Below, in pieces: positions 46,291 to 54,648 of a stretch of 64,000 bases of DNA (position 1 is the first letter of the stretch; the number at the start of each line of letters is the position of its first letter). Origin of the DNA: Actinomadura rudentiformis (GTDB lineage: Bacteria > Actinomycetota > Actinomycetes > Streptosporangiales > Streptosporangiaceae). The position numbers and the translations under genes are program-made. Below the pieces are notes generated by a model, which worked only from the letters and a program-made list of their open reading frames with translations, was not told the origin of the DNA and made no database searches. The stretch covers positions 1-64,000 of the forward strand of contig NZ_WBMT01000014.1 in NCBI RefSeq assembly GCF_008923185.1, read 5' to 3'.

Positions 46291-47513
46291 CGTTCGTCCC
46301 ACTCGACCGGGAGTGCCGCCAGGCCGCGGCCGACCAGGCTTCTGCGGTAGGTGGGGTTGGCGCCTGGAGCGAGGCGGAGGGAGGGCATGCGGGTGGTCAG
46401 CTGCTCGAACGCGATCTGCATCTTGAGCCGGCTCAGCGCCGCCCCGACGCAGTGGTGGACGCCGTAGCCGAAGACAAGATGGTCGCGGGCGTTGGGACGC
46501 CGGATGTCGAAGCGTTCGGGGTCGGGGAAGACCGTCTCGTCGTGCCCCGCCGAGTCGGCGTGCAGCAGAACCTGGACGCCCTCGGGGATGGTCACGCCGT
46601 GCAGGCCCACCGGAGTGGTCGTGGTGCGGAAGCTGCCCAGGCTGGCGCCGTCGATGCGGAAGCTCTCCTCGATCATTCCCGGGATGAGCTCGGGCTCGGC
46701 GACCATCTCCTCCCAGTTCGCGCGTTCGCGCATCAGGCGATAGACGGCGTTGGAGAGGCCGTTCGGCACGGTGTCGTTGCCGCCGAGGAGCAGCGCGCTG
46801 ATCGTCTCCACGACCTCGCGGTGCGACAGGCCCTCCGGGCCGGTGTCGATGAGCTCGGCCATGAGCGACACGAAGTCGGCGCGCGGCTCGGCACGGCGCT
46901 CGGTGACCAGGCGGTCCACGTAGTCGAGGTACTTGAGGAAGTCCTGGGCGAGCTCGTGCTGGCGTTCCTCCGGCTGGGGCGACAGGAAGAGCTGGAACCA
47001 GGAGTAGACCCAGTGCTTGACCTGCTCCTCGTCCTCCGGCGGCACCCCGATGAAGACCGCTGCCAGCCGCGCGGACGGCAGGTGCGCGATCTCAGCCACG
47101 AAGTCGGCCTGGCCGCGCGGGATCACCTGGTCCAGGACGGCGTCCACCTTCGTGCGGAAGTCGTCACCGAGGCGGGAGACGGCGCGCGGCGTGAAGGCCC
47201 GGGAGATCGCGCGGCGCATGCGGGTGTGCTTGGGCGGATCAACGTTGGCCGCGAAGTCGTCCAGGAACGAACGGTGCTCGCCGAGGGTCTCCTTCACGCG
47301 CTCGGTGAGCGTCCGGGAGATGGTGAGGGAGCCGACGCTGGAGAACGTCGTGTGGTCGCGATAGGCGCCCCGGACGTCGTCGTAGCGGGTCAGCACCCAC
47401 ATCTGGAGATGATCGCTCCAGAAGACCGGCTTCTCGTGCCGCAGATGGCGCAGGAACGGATAGGGATCGGCGACATGCCAGTCGGCACTGACGTCGAAGT
47501 CCGCGGGGATCAT
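46287..47513 (-). CDS. Cytochrome P450
   Basis: 408 aa. I-helix LLLGGNDTVPN (asparagine replaces the usual H/E before D-T), ESFR (ExxR), and heme loop FGYGVHHCVGAALSRLKM with the thiolate cysteine. It belongs to the soluble bacterial class that hydroxylates terpenes, steroids or secondary metabolites with ferredoxin; none is coded in the operon. ATG overlaps the stop of the hydrolase gene (ATGA) and its own stop overlaps the SDR start. Confidence 0.9.
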   Translation of the reverse strand: MIPADFDVSADWHVADPYPFLRHLRHEKPVFWSDHLQMWVLTRYDDVRGAYRDHTTFSSVGSLTISRTLTERVKETLGEHRSFLDDFAANVDPPKHTRMRRAISRAFTPRAVSRLGDDFRTKVDAVLDQVIPRGQADFVAEIAHLPSARLAAVFIGVPPEDEEQVKHWVYSWFQLFLSPQPEERQHELAQDFLKYLDYVDRLVTERRAEPRADFVSLMAELIDTGPEGLSHREVVETISALLLGGNDTVPNGLSNAVYRLMRERANWEEMVAEPELIPGMIEESFRIDGASLGSFRTTTTPVGLHGVTIPEGVQVLLHADSAGHDETVFPDPERFDIRRPNARDHLVFGYGVHHCVGAALSRLKMQIAFEQLTTRMPSLRLAPGANPTYRRSLVGRGLAALPVEWDER

Positions 47514-48517
47514 GGGCGGCGGCCTCCGGTGAGGATCGTGCGGGGGTTGTCGACGAGCATCTGCGTGATCTGCTCCTCGGTGACGCCGGCGGCGCGCAGC
47601 GCGGGCAGCACGTCGCGGGAGATGTGCAGCAGGTGGTAGTTGGGATGGCGCTCCCTGACCACCTCGGGCTCGAAGCGGTCGTTGAAGCAGTACGAGTCGT
47701 GCGACAGGACCATCCGGGAGGCGTGGCCGCGCTCGCACATCGCGACGACCGTGGCGACGCGGTCCTCGAACGAGGTGAACTCGATCCCGAACCGGTCCAT
47801 CCCGAGGTACGACCCGTTCGCGACGAGCTCCTCCAGGTAGGCGAGGTCGGTGGAGTCACCCGCGTGCCCGATGACGACGCGGGAGAGGTCCACGCCCTCC
47901 TCGGCGAGAAGTTTCTGCTGGTCGAGGCCGTTGCGGGTTGACGACTCGCTGTGGGTGGTGATCGGTACGCCGGTCTCGCGGTGGGCCTGCGCGACCGCGC
48001 GGATGACCCGTTCCACCCCGGGTGTGATCCCCTGCCGGCCGGTGGCGCACTTGAGCATGCCCGCCTTGACCCCCGTACGGCCGATGCCCTCGGTGATGTC
48101 GCGCACGAAGAACTCGGCCAGCCGGTCCGGCCCGCCGAACAGCGAGCCCGGACCGCGGTTGCCGAAGTAGGGCGGCAGGGCGTCGTAGGTGTAGAGGCCG
48201 GTGGCCGCGACGATGTTGACGCCGGTGAGCTCGGCCACGCGCTGGACGGCGGGAACGTAGCGGCCGAGGCCGATCACCGTCAGGTCGACGACGGTGTCGA
48301 TCCCGGCGGCCTTGAGGTCGTTCAGCTTGCCTGCCGCCTCCTGCGCGCGTTCCTCCAGGTCCCAGCCCTCGGGGATGTCCGGCCAGTTCCAGAGGATCTC
48401 GGGGCTCAGCCCGAAGATGTGCTCGTGCATGAGCGTCGCGCCCGGCTCGGCGACGGGGCCGCGAAAGGTCTCGACACTCGCGTCGGCTCCCTCGGTGCCC
48501 GTTCCCTCGGTGCTCAT
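47510..48517 (-). CDS. Phosphotriesterase-family (amidohydrolase) hydrolase 2
   Basis: 335 aa, paralogue of the hydrolase at 42651-43631. Same metal set: LMHEHIFGL (HxH), GMLKCATG (Lys), ITTHSESS and GHAGDSTD (His), LSHDSYC (Asp). A short extra N-terminus (MSTEGTGTEGADAS) is low complexity. ATG at 48517 overlaps the stop of the PhyH gene, so its translation is coupled. A lactonase or ester hydrolase acting with the P450 and dioxygenase is likely. Confidence 0.87.
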   Translation of the reverse strand: MSTEGTGTEGADASVETFRGPVAEPGATLMHEHIFGLSPEILWNWPDIPEGWDLEERAQEAAGKLNDLKAAGIDTVVDLTVIGLGRYVPAVQRVAELTGVNIVAATGLYTYDALPPYFGNRGPGSLFGGPDRLAEFFVRDITEGIGRTGVKAGMLKCATGRQGITPGVERVIRAVAQAHRETGVPITTHSESSTRNGLDQQKLLAEEGVDLSRVVIGHAGDSTDLAYLEELVANGSYLGMDRFGIEFTSFEDRVATVVAMCERGHASRMVLSHDSYCFNDRFEPEVVRERHPNYHLLHISRDVLPALRAAGVTEEQITQMLVDNPRTILTGGRRP

Positions 48518-49311
48518 GGGCGCGGCACCACCGGGAACATGGGGTGGTCGAACGGCTTGTTGACCTCCAGGCCGAGGCCGTCGGTCTGCCCGTACGCGGC
48601 GCCGGTGTAGAGGGCGTTGGCGTCGAAGTAGGTCGCGGTGAACGACAGCCGCGGGCTGTCCCGCCGGTTGGCCGGTGCGCCGTGGATCACCAGGGAGCTG
48701 TGCATGGTCGCGTCGCCCGCCTCCAGGTCGATCGGCTCGGAGAGCTCCAGCGTCTCCAGCCACGGATGCTGGCTGAGCGCGTCGTCGTCCTCCCGGACGA
48801 AGCTGCGCCCGAGCGACCCGTACAGGTGCGAGCCGTTGTAGAAGCGCAGCGCGCCCATGTCGGCCGGGATGTCGGCCAGCGCCAGCCAGACGGTGAGCAT
48901 CGCGGACCGGTCCATGGGCATCCACGGGAAGTCCTGGTGGAAGACGGTCGCGCCGTGGCCGTCGCCGTTGGCGGGTTCCTTGATCAGGAGGTTGGTCACC
49001 TGGAGCCGGACCGCGTCAACGCCGACCAGCAGCCGGGTGACGTTGTGGGCCAGCTGAGGTGAGAGTGCGAGCGCGGCGTACGCCTCGTCGTGCCGGGCGA
49101 TGTCGCGGTCCTGCCCGAACGCCTGGTCCACGAAGCTGTTGCGGAACCGTTCGCGCCGTTCGGCGAGCCGTTCCAGCGCCCGTTCCTTGAGGTCCGCGAC
49201 GAACTCCGGCGCCACCAGGCCGGGCAGCCGCGCCCAGCCGTTCGCACGGAAGTCGGCGATCTCCTGCTCCGTCACCTCGCGTACCGGAGCCCGCAGTACG
49301 GAAAGACCCAT
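48514..49311 (-). CDS. Phytanoyl-CoA dioxygenase (PhyH) family protein
   Basis: 265-aa non-heme iron, 2-oxoglutarate-dependent oxygenase: FHQDFPWMP (HxD), VIHGAPANRRD (distal His and 2-oxoglutarate Arg) and MGALRFYNGSHLYGS. Family members hydroxylate acyl chains, amino acids or natural products. First gene of the operon, so its promoter should lie in the 96 bp before 49311, facing the LLM gene. Substrate unknown. Confidence 0.87.
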   Translation of the reverse strand: MGLSVLRAPVREVTEQEIADFRANGWARLPGLVAPEFVADLKERALERLAERRERFRNSFVDQAFGQDRDIARHDEAYAALALSPQLAHNVTRLLVGVDAVRLQVTNLLIKEPANGDGHGATVFHQDFPWMPMDRSAMLTVWLALADIPADMGALRFYNGSHLYGSLGRSFVREDDDALSQHPWLETLELSEPIDLEAGDATMHSSLVIHGAPANRRDSPRLSFTATYFDANALYTGAAYGQTDGLGLEVNKPFDHPMFPVVPRP

Positions 49312-49374
49312 CGGCGCCGCCCTTCGCTACCGGCCGAGACTGTCCCTTCCCCCGCGACGTTAGCGCCGCATATG

Positions 49375-49399
49375 TTGGCGAGCAAGCGCTTGGTATATG
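49375..49399. promoter_or_regulatory. AGCAAGCGCT-containing site between PhyH and LLM genes
   Basis: TTGGCGAGCAAGCGCTTGGTATATG: the 10-mer AGCAAGCGCT at 49381-49390 is the same core as in the palindrome at 23371-23398, and CAAGCGCTTG is self-complementary. It lies in the divergent gap (49312-49407), so it could control both operons. Confidence 0.5.
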
Positions 49400-49407
49400 G
49401 AGGTCCG

Positions 49408-50316
49408 ATGTTCCGCTTCGCCGCAGTGATCCGGATGGCCGAGTCGGCCAAGGCCTGGGCGGAGAAGGCCCGCCGCCTGGAGGACTCCGGATTCGACGCG
49501 CTCCTCGTGCCCGACCACCTCGTCGGCCCGCGCTTCGCGCCCGTCGCCGCGATGACGGCGGCCGCCTGCGCGACGTCCCGGCTCACGGTCGGCACGCTCG
49601 TCTTCGCGAACGACTTCCGCCATCCCGCCGTGCTCGCCAAGGAGGCGGCGACGATCGACGTGCTCTCGGACGGACGGCTGGAGCTCGGGATCGGCACCGG
49701 CTGGATGGCCCACGACTACCACCGCGCGGGCCTGACCCTGGATCCGCCGGGAGAACGCGTCGACCGGCTCACCGAGGCCATCGACGTCCTCAAGGGACTG
49801 TGGCGCGGCGGGCCGTTCTCGTACGATGGCCGCCATTACCGGCTCGACGGCCTGGAACAGGAACCGGTCCCGATCCAGCGCCCCGGACCGCGGCTCATGC
49901 TCGGCGGCGGCGGGCCGCGCATGTTGCGGCTGGCGGCCCGCGAGGCCGACATCGTCAACCTGACCATGCGGGTCCGGGCGGACGGCGCCGGACCGGACAC
50001 CACCGACGGCGGCCCCGACGCGTTCCGCCGCAAGATCGACGTCATCCGCGCCGAGGCGGGCGGGCGCGACATCGAGCTCGGCACCTCGATCCTGAGCATC
50101 GGCCGCGACGCCGGCCCGAACGGCACGGCCGCCTGGAGCGCCGCCGCCCCCGAAGCGCAGACCGACACGCCGCAGGTCCTCACCGGCGACACCGCGAAGA
50201 TCTGCGACGACCTGCGCCGCTGGCGGGAGGAACTCGGGCTGACCTACTTCGTGCTCCACCACGAAGCCGACTTGGGAACGTTCACCCCCGTGGTCTCAGC
50301 ACTCGCCGGGACCTGA
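49408..50316 (+). CDS. LLM-class F420-dependent oxidoreductase
   Basis: 302-aa luciferase-like TIM barrel: FDALLVPDHLVG, RLTVGTLVFANDFRHPAVLA, DVLSDGRLELGIGTGWMAHD and MLGGGGPRMLRLAAREADIV. This form is typical of actinobacterial F420-linked enzymes. GGAGGTCCG precedes the ATG. It is divergent from the PhyH-PTE-P450-SDR operon across a probable TetR site, so it may be part of the same route. Confidence 0.85.
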   Translation: MFRFAAVIRMAESAKAWAEKARRLEDSGFDALLVPDHLVGPRFAPVAAMTAAACATSRLTVGTLVFANDFRHPAVLAKEAATIDVLSDGRLELGIGTGWMAHDYHRAGLTLDPPGERVDRLTEAIDVLKGLWRGGPFSYDGRHYRLDGLEQEPVPIQRPGPRLMLGGGGPRMLRLAAREADIVNLTMRVRADGAGPDTTDGGPDAFRRKIDVIRAEAGGRDIELGTSILSIGRDAGPNGTAAWSAAAPEAQTDTPQVLTGDTAKICDDLRRWREELGLTYFVLHHEADLGTFTPVVSALAGT

Positions 50317-50333
50317 GCGAACGAGCGAAACGA

Positions 50334-51437
50334 CTAGGACCCGCGGACTCTGAGCTCCTGGAGGCCGTGGAAGGTGGTCGAGTCACGCCAGAGAGGTTCG
50401 CCGGACGCCAAGGCAAGGCCGGGATACCGGGCGAACAGCCGCGGCAGCGCCTCGGCCGCCTCCATCCGGGCCAGGCCCGCGCCCAGGCAGAAGTGGTGAC
50501 CGGCCCCGAACGCCAGGTGCGGCCCCGGCTCGCGCGCGAGGTCGAGCCGGTCCGGGTCAGGGAACCGGCGCGGATCCCGGTGGGCCTCGTCGATGGCCAC
50601 GACCACCTGGCGGCCCGCCTCGATCCGGTGCCCGCCCAGCTCGTGGTCGGTCAGGGCAAGCCGTACGGCCAGCTTGACCGGTGACACGGCGCGCAGCAGT
50701 TCCTCGACGGCGCGTGCCGGATCCGCGTGGAGGTACGGCACCTGGTCGGGATGCCGCAACAGCGCGAGGGTGCCGTTGCCGATGAGGTTGGCGGTCGTCT
50801 CGTGTCCCGCGGCGAGCAGCAGAACGCAGGTCCCCAGCACCTCGTCAAGGGTCAGCTCGCCTTCGGCGAGGAGCCCGCTGATGAAGTCGTCGCCGGGATG
50901 CCGCCGGCGCTCGGTGAGCACGGGCAGCAGGAACATCGCGAGCTCCTGCGAGGCGGCCAGGCTCCGTTCGAGATCATCGTCGCTCATGCCGATCTCCAGC
51001 ATGCGGACCAGCGCCGGCGTCTCGGCCCGGAACACCTCGGCGCCCTCCACCCCCACGTCGAGCAGCTCCGCGATCACGGCCAGCGGGATCAGGTAGGCGG
51101 CCTCCGCCATCAGATCGATCTCGTCGCCCTCGTCGAAGAGCCCGTCCAGCACGGCGTCGATCACGGCGACGACCCGTGGCCGGAGCCGTTCCACCGCGCG
51201 CGGCGTGAACGCGGGCGCGACCAGGCGCCGCAGCCGCGTGTGGTCCGGCGGGTCCATGAAGAGCAGGATTCCGGGCGGAAGTGCCCTCAGGATGACCGGC
51301 GCGATCGGGTTGCGGTGGGGATCGTTGCTCCAGCCCTGCCCGCGCAGCACTTCCGACGCCTCGTTGAATCCGGCGACGACGAAGGATCCGAGCTCATCCG
51401 CCCACCGAACCGGCTCGGTGAAGGTTCCCGTTGGCAC
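50334..51437 (-). CDS. Cytochrome P450
   Basis: 367 aa, short for the family. I-helix LLAAGHETTANL, EELLR (ExxR), heme loop FGAGHHFCLGAGLARME. The N-terminus starts at FTEPVRWADELGSFVV, which leaves out the usual first 20-30 residues. GTG at 51437 has AAGGAG and lies inside the end of the ABC1 kinase gene (44-bp overlap), so the two are translated together. Substrate unknown. Confidence 0.87.
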   Translation of the reverse strand: MPTGTFTEPVRWADELGSFVVAGFNEASEVLRGQGWSNDPHRNPIAPVILRALPPGILLFMDPPDHTRLRRLVAPAFTPRAVERLRPRVVAVIDAVLDGLFDEGDEIDLMAEAAYLIPLAVIAELLDVGVEGAEVFRAETPALVRMLEIGMSDDDLERSLAASQELAMFLLPVLTERRRHPGDDFISGLLAEGELTLDEVLGTCVLLLAAGHETTANLIGNGTLALLRHPDQVPYLHADPARAVEELLRAVSPVKLAVRLALTDHELGGHRIEAGRQVVVAIDEAHRDPRRFPDPDRLDLAREPGPHLAFGAGHHFCLGAGLARMEAAEALPRLFARYPGLALASGEPLWRDSTTFHGLQELRVRGS

Positions 51438-52833
51438 GATGCTCCTTCCAGAATTCCTGGTCCTGCTCGCCGAGCGGGGTGGCGGGCGGCCCCCCGCGGT
51501 CCCACTCCCGGCAGATGCCGTCCCAGTGGCCGGTGGCGCGCAGGTCGCCCAGGACGGCCGTCATGCCCATGTCGATGCGCATGAGGAACAGGTAGGCGGG
51601 CCCCGTGGTCAGCTGCCGGACCACCGAACGGTGGGGTCCGAACGGCGAGAACGCGTTCTGGACGATCTCCGCCGCCTCCTCGGGGCTGTAGGTGTAGGGC
51701 TGCGGCTCGATCATGGACCGCAGTGACGACCCGAACCAGCCCGTCAGCTCCTCGGGCGCGGGCGGATCGTCACTCGCCGGGTCAATGAAACCGATGGCCC
51801 TCACCGCGGCGGCCAGCGCGTCGGCGTCCCCGTCCACCGTGGCGGTGACGAAGTCGGCGATCCGGCGGACCTGCCCCGGCGTGAACCGGGTGACACAGCC
51901 GAAGTCGACGAAGGTCACCGTGCCGTCAGGGTTGAAGAGGTAGTTGCCGGGGTGGGGGTCGGCGTTGAAGAGCCCGAGCCTGCGCATGCTGCCGATCGTG
52001 AAGCGGTAGATCACCTCGCCCCAGCGGTCCTTCAGCTCCTGGTCCGCCTGGAGCGCCTCCTGCCAGCGCATCCCGTCCGCGAGGTCCTGGGTGAAGACGC
52101 GGCCGGTGCACAGCTCCGGCACGACCTCGGGGACGCGGATGAACGGGTGACCCCGGTAGGCATCGGCGAACTCGCTCTGGTTGGCGGCCTCGGCCCGGTA
52201 GTCGAGCTCACCGCCGATGCGTTCGGTCACCTCGCGGGCCAGCGCCTTGACGTCGAGCCGGGTCATGGTGCCGGTCAGCGGGCGGCCGAGCTGGAGGAAC
52301 GTGGCCAGCAGCTCGGTGTTCTGCAGGTCGGAGCGCATCGCCTCCGCCACCCCCGGGTACTGGATCTTCATGGCCACCCGCCTGCCGTCGTGCAGCCGGG
52401 CGGCGTGCACCTGCCCGATCGACGCCGCCGCGAGCGGCCGGCGGTCGAACTCGGCGAACAGCTCCTCCGGAGGCGCGCCCAGCTCGGAGATGATCACGCC
52501 GCGCGCCACCTCGTACGGCATGGGCGGCGCGTCGTCCTGCAGCCGCTGGAGCGCCGCCCGGTAGATCCGCTGGTAGTCGCCGTCCACCGCCGGGGTGAAG
52601 TTGACGAACGAGAGGATCTGACCGGCCTTCATCAGCACGCCCTTGGACCGGCCGAGCCGCTGGGCGTAACGCTCTGCGGCCCGGGCGTGGAAGTCGGCTC
52701 CGTCGTCCTTGCCCGTCACCCGCTTGCGCAGGGACGCGACCACCGCCTCCCCGGCGGTGCGGCTCGCCGTGCCGAGCAGCGGAGCCGCGCGGACGACGCG
52801 GCCACGGCGGATGGCATGTGGTTCCTCAGCCAT
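51394..52833 (-). CDS. ABC1/UbiB (ADCK) family atypical kinase
   Basis: 479 aa. Family motifs: VLMKAGQILSFVNF (KxGQ), AAASIGQVHAARL (Ala-rich loop), VAMKIQYPGV (Lys), ADPHPGNYLFNP and FVDFGCVTRF. UbiB-type proteins bind ATP and support quinone or lipid metabolism; direct protein kinase activity is not shown. ATG at 52833 is chosen over a GTG at 52857. The gene is divergent from a TetR gene and shares the palindrome at 52866-52883 with it. The downstream P450 overlaps its end. Confidence 0.87.
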   Translation of the reverse strand: MAEEPHAIRRGRVVRAAPLLGTASRTAGEAVVASLRKRVTGKDDGADFHARAAERYAQRLGRSKGVLMKAGQILSFVNFTPAVDGDYQRIYRAALQRLQDDAPPMPYEVARGVIISELGAPPEELFAEFDRRPLAAASIGQVHAARLHDGRRVAMKIQYPGVAEAMRSDLQNTELLATFLQLGRPLTGTMTRLDVKALAREVTERIGGELDYRAEAANQSEFADAYRGHPFIRVPEVVPELCTGRVFTQDLADGMRWQEALQADQELKDRWGEVIYRFTIGSMRRLGLFNADPHPGNYLFNPDGTVTFVDFGCVTRFTPGQVRRIADFVTATVDGDADALAAAVRAIGFIDPASDDPPAPEELTGWFGSSLRSMIEPQPYTYSPEEAAEIVQNAFSPFGPHRSVVRQLTTGPAYLFLMRIDMGMTAVLGDLRATGHWDGICREWDRGGPPATPLGEQDQEFWKEHRANGNLHRAGSVGG

Positions 52834-52865
52834 GAACACGTCCCCGTAAGTAGACACTGCCGTCG

Positions 52866-52883
52866 CCTAAGTGTTTACTTAGG
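52866..52883. promoter_or_regulatory. TetR operator CCTAAGT-GTTT-ACTTAGG
   Basis: Perfect 7-bp arms around four bases. It lies three bases before the GTG of the TetR gene and 32 bases before the start of the divergent ABC1 kinase. Its place over both promoters indicates autorepression and joint control of the kinase-P450 pair. Confidence 0.75.
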
Positions 52884-52886
52884 ACC

Positions 52887-53477
52887 GTGAGCCAGTCAAC
52901 CCCGACCCGGGAGCGGATCATCGACGCCGCGATGCGGCTGTTCGGCGAGAACGGCTATCGCGGCACGAGCGTCGCCCAGATTGAGAAGGCCGCCGGGCTG
53001 ACCCCCGGGGCGGGCGGGCTCTACCACCACTTCCGCACGAAGGAGGCGGTGCTGCGGGCGGGCATCGAGCGGCACCTGGCCCGGCTGGACGCGCTGCGCG
53101 ACATCCGCCGCCTGCTGGGTGACCTCGGCGACCTGCGCGCCGAGCTCACGGTGTCGGCCCGCTACATCCTGGCCGAGCTGGACGGCGAGGAGGAGCTGCT
53201 GCGGATCCTGGTCTCCGAGGCCCGCAGCCGGCCCGAGCTCGTCGAGGTCGCGGTCGAGCAGCTGGTGAGCACCACCTACACCGAGTTCGCCGCCTGGTTG
53301 CGCGACCGCGCCGAACTCCCGGCCGGGCGCGCGACGGCCATGGCGGCCGTCGGCCTGGGCTCCCTGCTGTCCTCGCGGATGCTCCGCAGCGTGCTCGGTG
53401 TGACCTCGGTCGGGGTCGACGACGAGACGTTCGTCGCCACCTGGGTCGAGATGATGCACGCCATGCTGGCGGAATGA
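52887..53477 (+). CDS. TetR-family regulator
   Basis: 196 aa, GTG start. The HTH is at residues 7-55 (RERIIDAAMRLFGENGYRG, TSVAQIEKAAGLTPGAGGLY, HHFRTKEAV). The C-terminal part is the TetR_C type (SARYILAELDGEEELLRILV). The palindrome directly before its start is its likely operator. The partner operon is ABC1 kinase plus P450. Confidence 0.87.
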   Translation: MSQSTPTRERIIDAAMRLFGENGYRGTSVAQIEKAAGLTPGAGGLYHHFRTKEAVLRAGIERHLARLDALRDIRRLLGDLGDLRAELTVSARYILAELDGEEELLRILVSEARSRPELVEVAVEQLVSTTYTEFAAWLRDRAELPAGRATAMAAVGLGSLLSSRMLRSVLGVTSVGVDDETFVATWVEMMHAMLAE

Positions 53478-53548
53478 GCGGCTTCGCGACCCGCTGAACC
53501 GCCCGGATCACATGTGACAACTCTGTTTCACCCCTTGCGCCGCACAAC

Positions 53549-53601
53549 TCGTCCGTGTTCGGATTAGTTGCGCCAGATCGTCCGTGTCCGGACTAACTGC
53601 G
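53549..53601. promoter_or_regulatory. Two 24-bp direct repeats before the nicX-like gene
   Basis: TCGTCCGTGTTCGGATTAGTTGCG (53549-53572) is repeated with four changes at 53578-53601: a 29-bp period, close to three helical turns, ending 10 bases before the ATG. This spacing suits two regulator dimers side by side. A separate 10-bp palindrome TCACATGTGA lies at 53508-53517. Confidence 0.55.
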
Positions 53602-53610
53602 GAGGGGCCG

Positions 53611-54648
53611 ATGGATCAGAACCTGCTGAACGAGATCTGCGTACGGCAGCTCACCCTGAGCGGGGTGCACGAGGGCGAGACCGTCGCCGTGCTCTCCCAG
53701 GGCGACGAGCGGCTCGACTACGCCGACGCGTTCCTGTACGCGGCGAGCCGCCTGGGCGCGAGCTCGTACCACCTGCGGCTGCCCAACTCCCTCGACCTCT
53801 CCGGGGCCTGGGCGGTGGGTGACTCCGGCCTGGGCGGCAACCCGGAGGCCGTCGAGGCGCTCAAGCGGGCCGACATGCTGGTCGACTTGAAGTTCCTGCT
53901 GTTCTCCAAGGAGCAGTTCGCGATCCAGGACGCGGGCACCCGCATCCTGACCTGCGTCGAGCCCGCTCCCCTGCTCGCCCGCCTGATGCCCACCCCCGAG
54001 CTGCGAGAACGCGTGGAGGTCGGCGCCGAGCTCCTCGCCAAGGCGAGCACCATGCGGATCACGAGCCCGGCCGGGACGGACGTCACGTACCGCCTGGGGG
54101 TCTACCCGACGATGAGCGAGTACGGCTACACCGACACCCCGGGCCGCTGGGACCACTGGCCCGCCGCGTTCGTCTTCACCGGCGGCGCCGACGACGGCGT
54201 GGACGGCACCATCGTGCTGTCCCCCGGCGACGTCCTGCTCCCGTTCAACACCTATGTGCAGACTCCGGTCACGCTCACCGTCGAGCAGGGCTTCATCACC
54301 GACATCCGGGGCGGGCTCGACGCCGACCTGCTCTCCTCCTACATCACGTCCTTCGACGACCCGCGCGGCTACGGGATGTCGCACGTCGGCTGGGGTCTCG
54401 ACGAGCGCGCGCAGTGGCACGGCCTGACGCAGTTCCCCGGCGGCATGGGCATGGAGCTGCGGTCGTTCTACGGGAACGTCATGTTCTCGATCGGGCCCAA
54501 CAACGAGCTCGGTGGCCCGAACGACACCCCATGCCACTTCGACATCCCCATGCGCGGTTGCAGCCTCTTCCTGGACGACGAGCCGATCGTCCGCGACGGC
54601 GACATCGTCGTCCCCGAGATGCGCCCGGCCACCCGGAGGACCCAGTGA
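53611..54648 (+). CDS. nicX: NicX-like 2,5-dihydroxypyridine 5,6-dioxygenase (M29-related)
   Basis: 345 aa. NicX opens the ring of 2,5-dihydroxypyridine to N-formylmaleamate using Fe(II). The fold is that of M29 aminopeptidases, so that name is the main alternative. Possible metal ligands are Glu170 (SEYGY), His258 (MSHVGWG) and His309/Asp311 (CHFDIPM). Their spacing (88, 51, 2) closely follows the ligands reported for the Pseudomonas enzyme (E177, H265, H318, D320, from memory). The next gene is a maleate isomerase, and NicD/NicF homologues lie 7 kb to the right, which supports the assignment. GGAGGGG precedes the ATG. Confidence 0.75.
   Translation: MDQNLLNEICVRQLTLSGVHEGETVAVLSQGDERLDYADAFLYAASRLGASSYHLRLPNSLDLSGAWAVGDSGLGGNPEAVEALKRADMLVDLKFLLFSKEQFAIQDAGTRILTCVEPAPLLARLMPTPELRERVEVGAELLAKASTMRITSPAGTDVTYRLGVYPTMSEYGYTDTPGRWDHWPAAFVFTGGADDGVDGTIVLSPGDVLLPFNTYVQTPVTLTVEQGFITDIRGGLDADLLSSYITSFDDPRGYGMSHVGWGLDERAQWHGLTQFPGGMGMELRSFYGNVMFSIGPNNELGGPNDTPCHFDIPMRGCSLFLDDEPIVRDGDIVVPEMRPATRRTQ

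Noticed and set aside
53611..54648. Leucyl aminopeptidase (M29)
   Set aside because: Same fold, but ligand spacing and the maleate isomerase, deformylase and amidase neighbours favour NicX.
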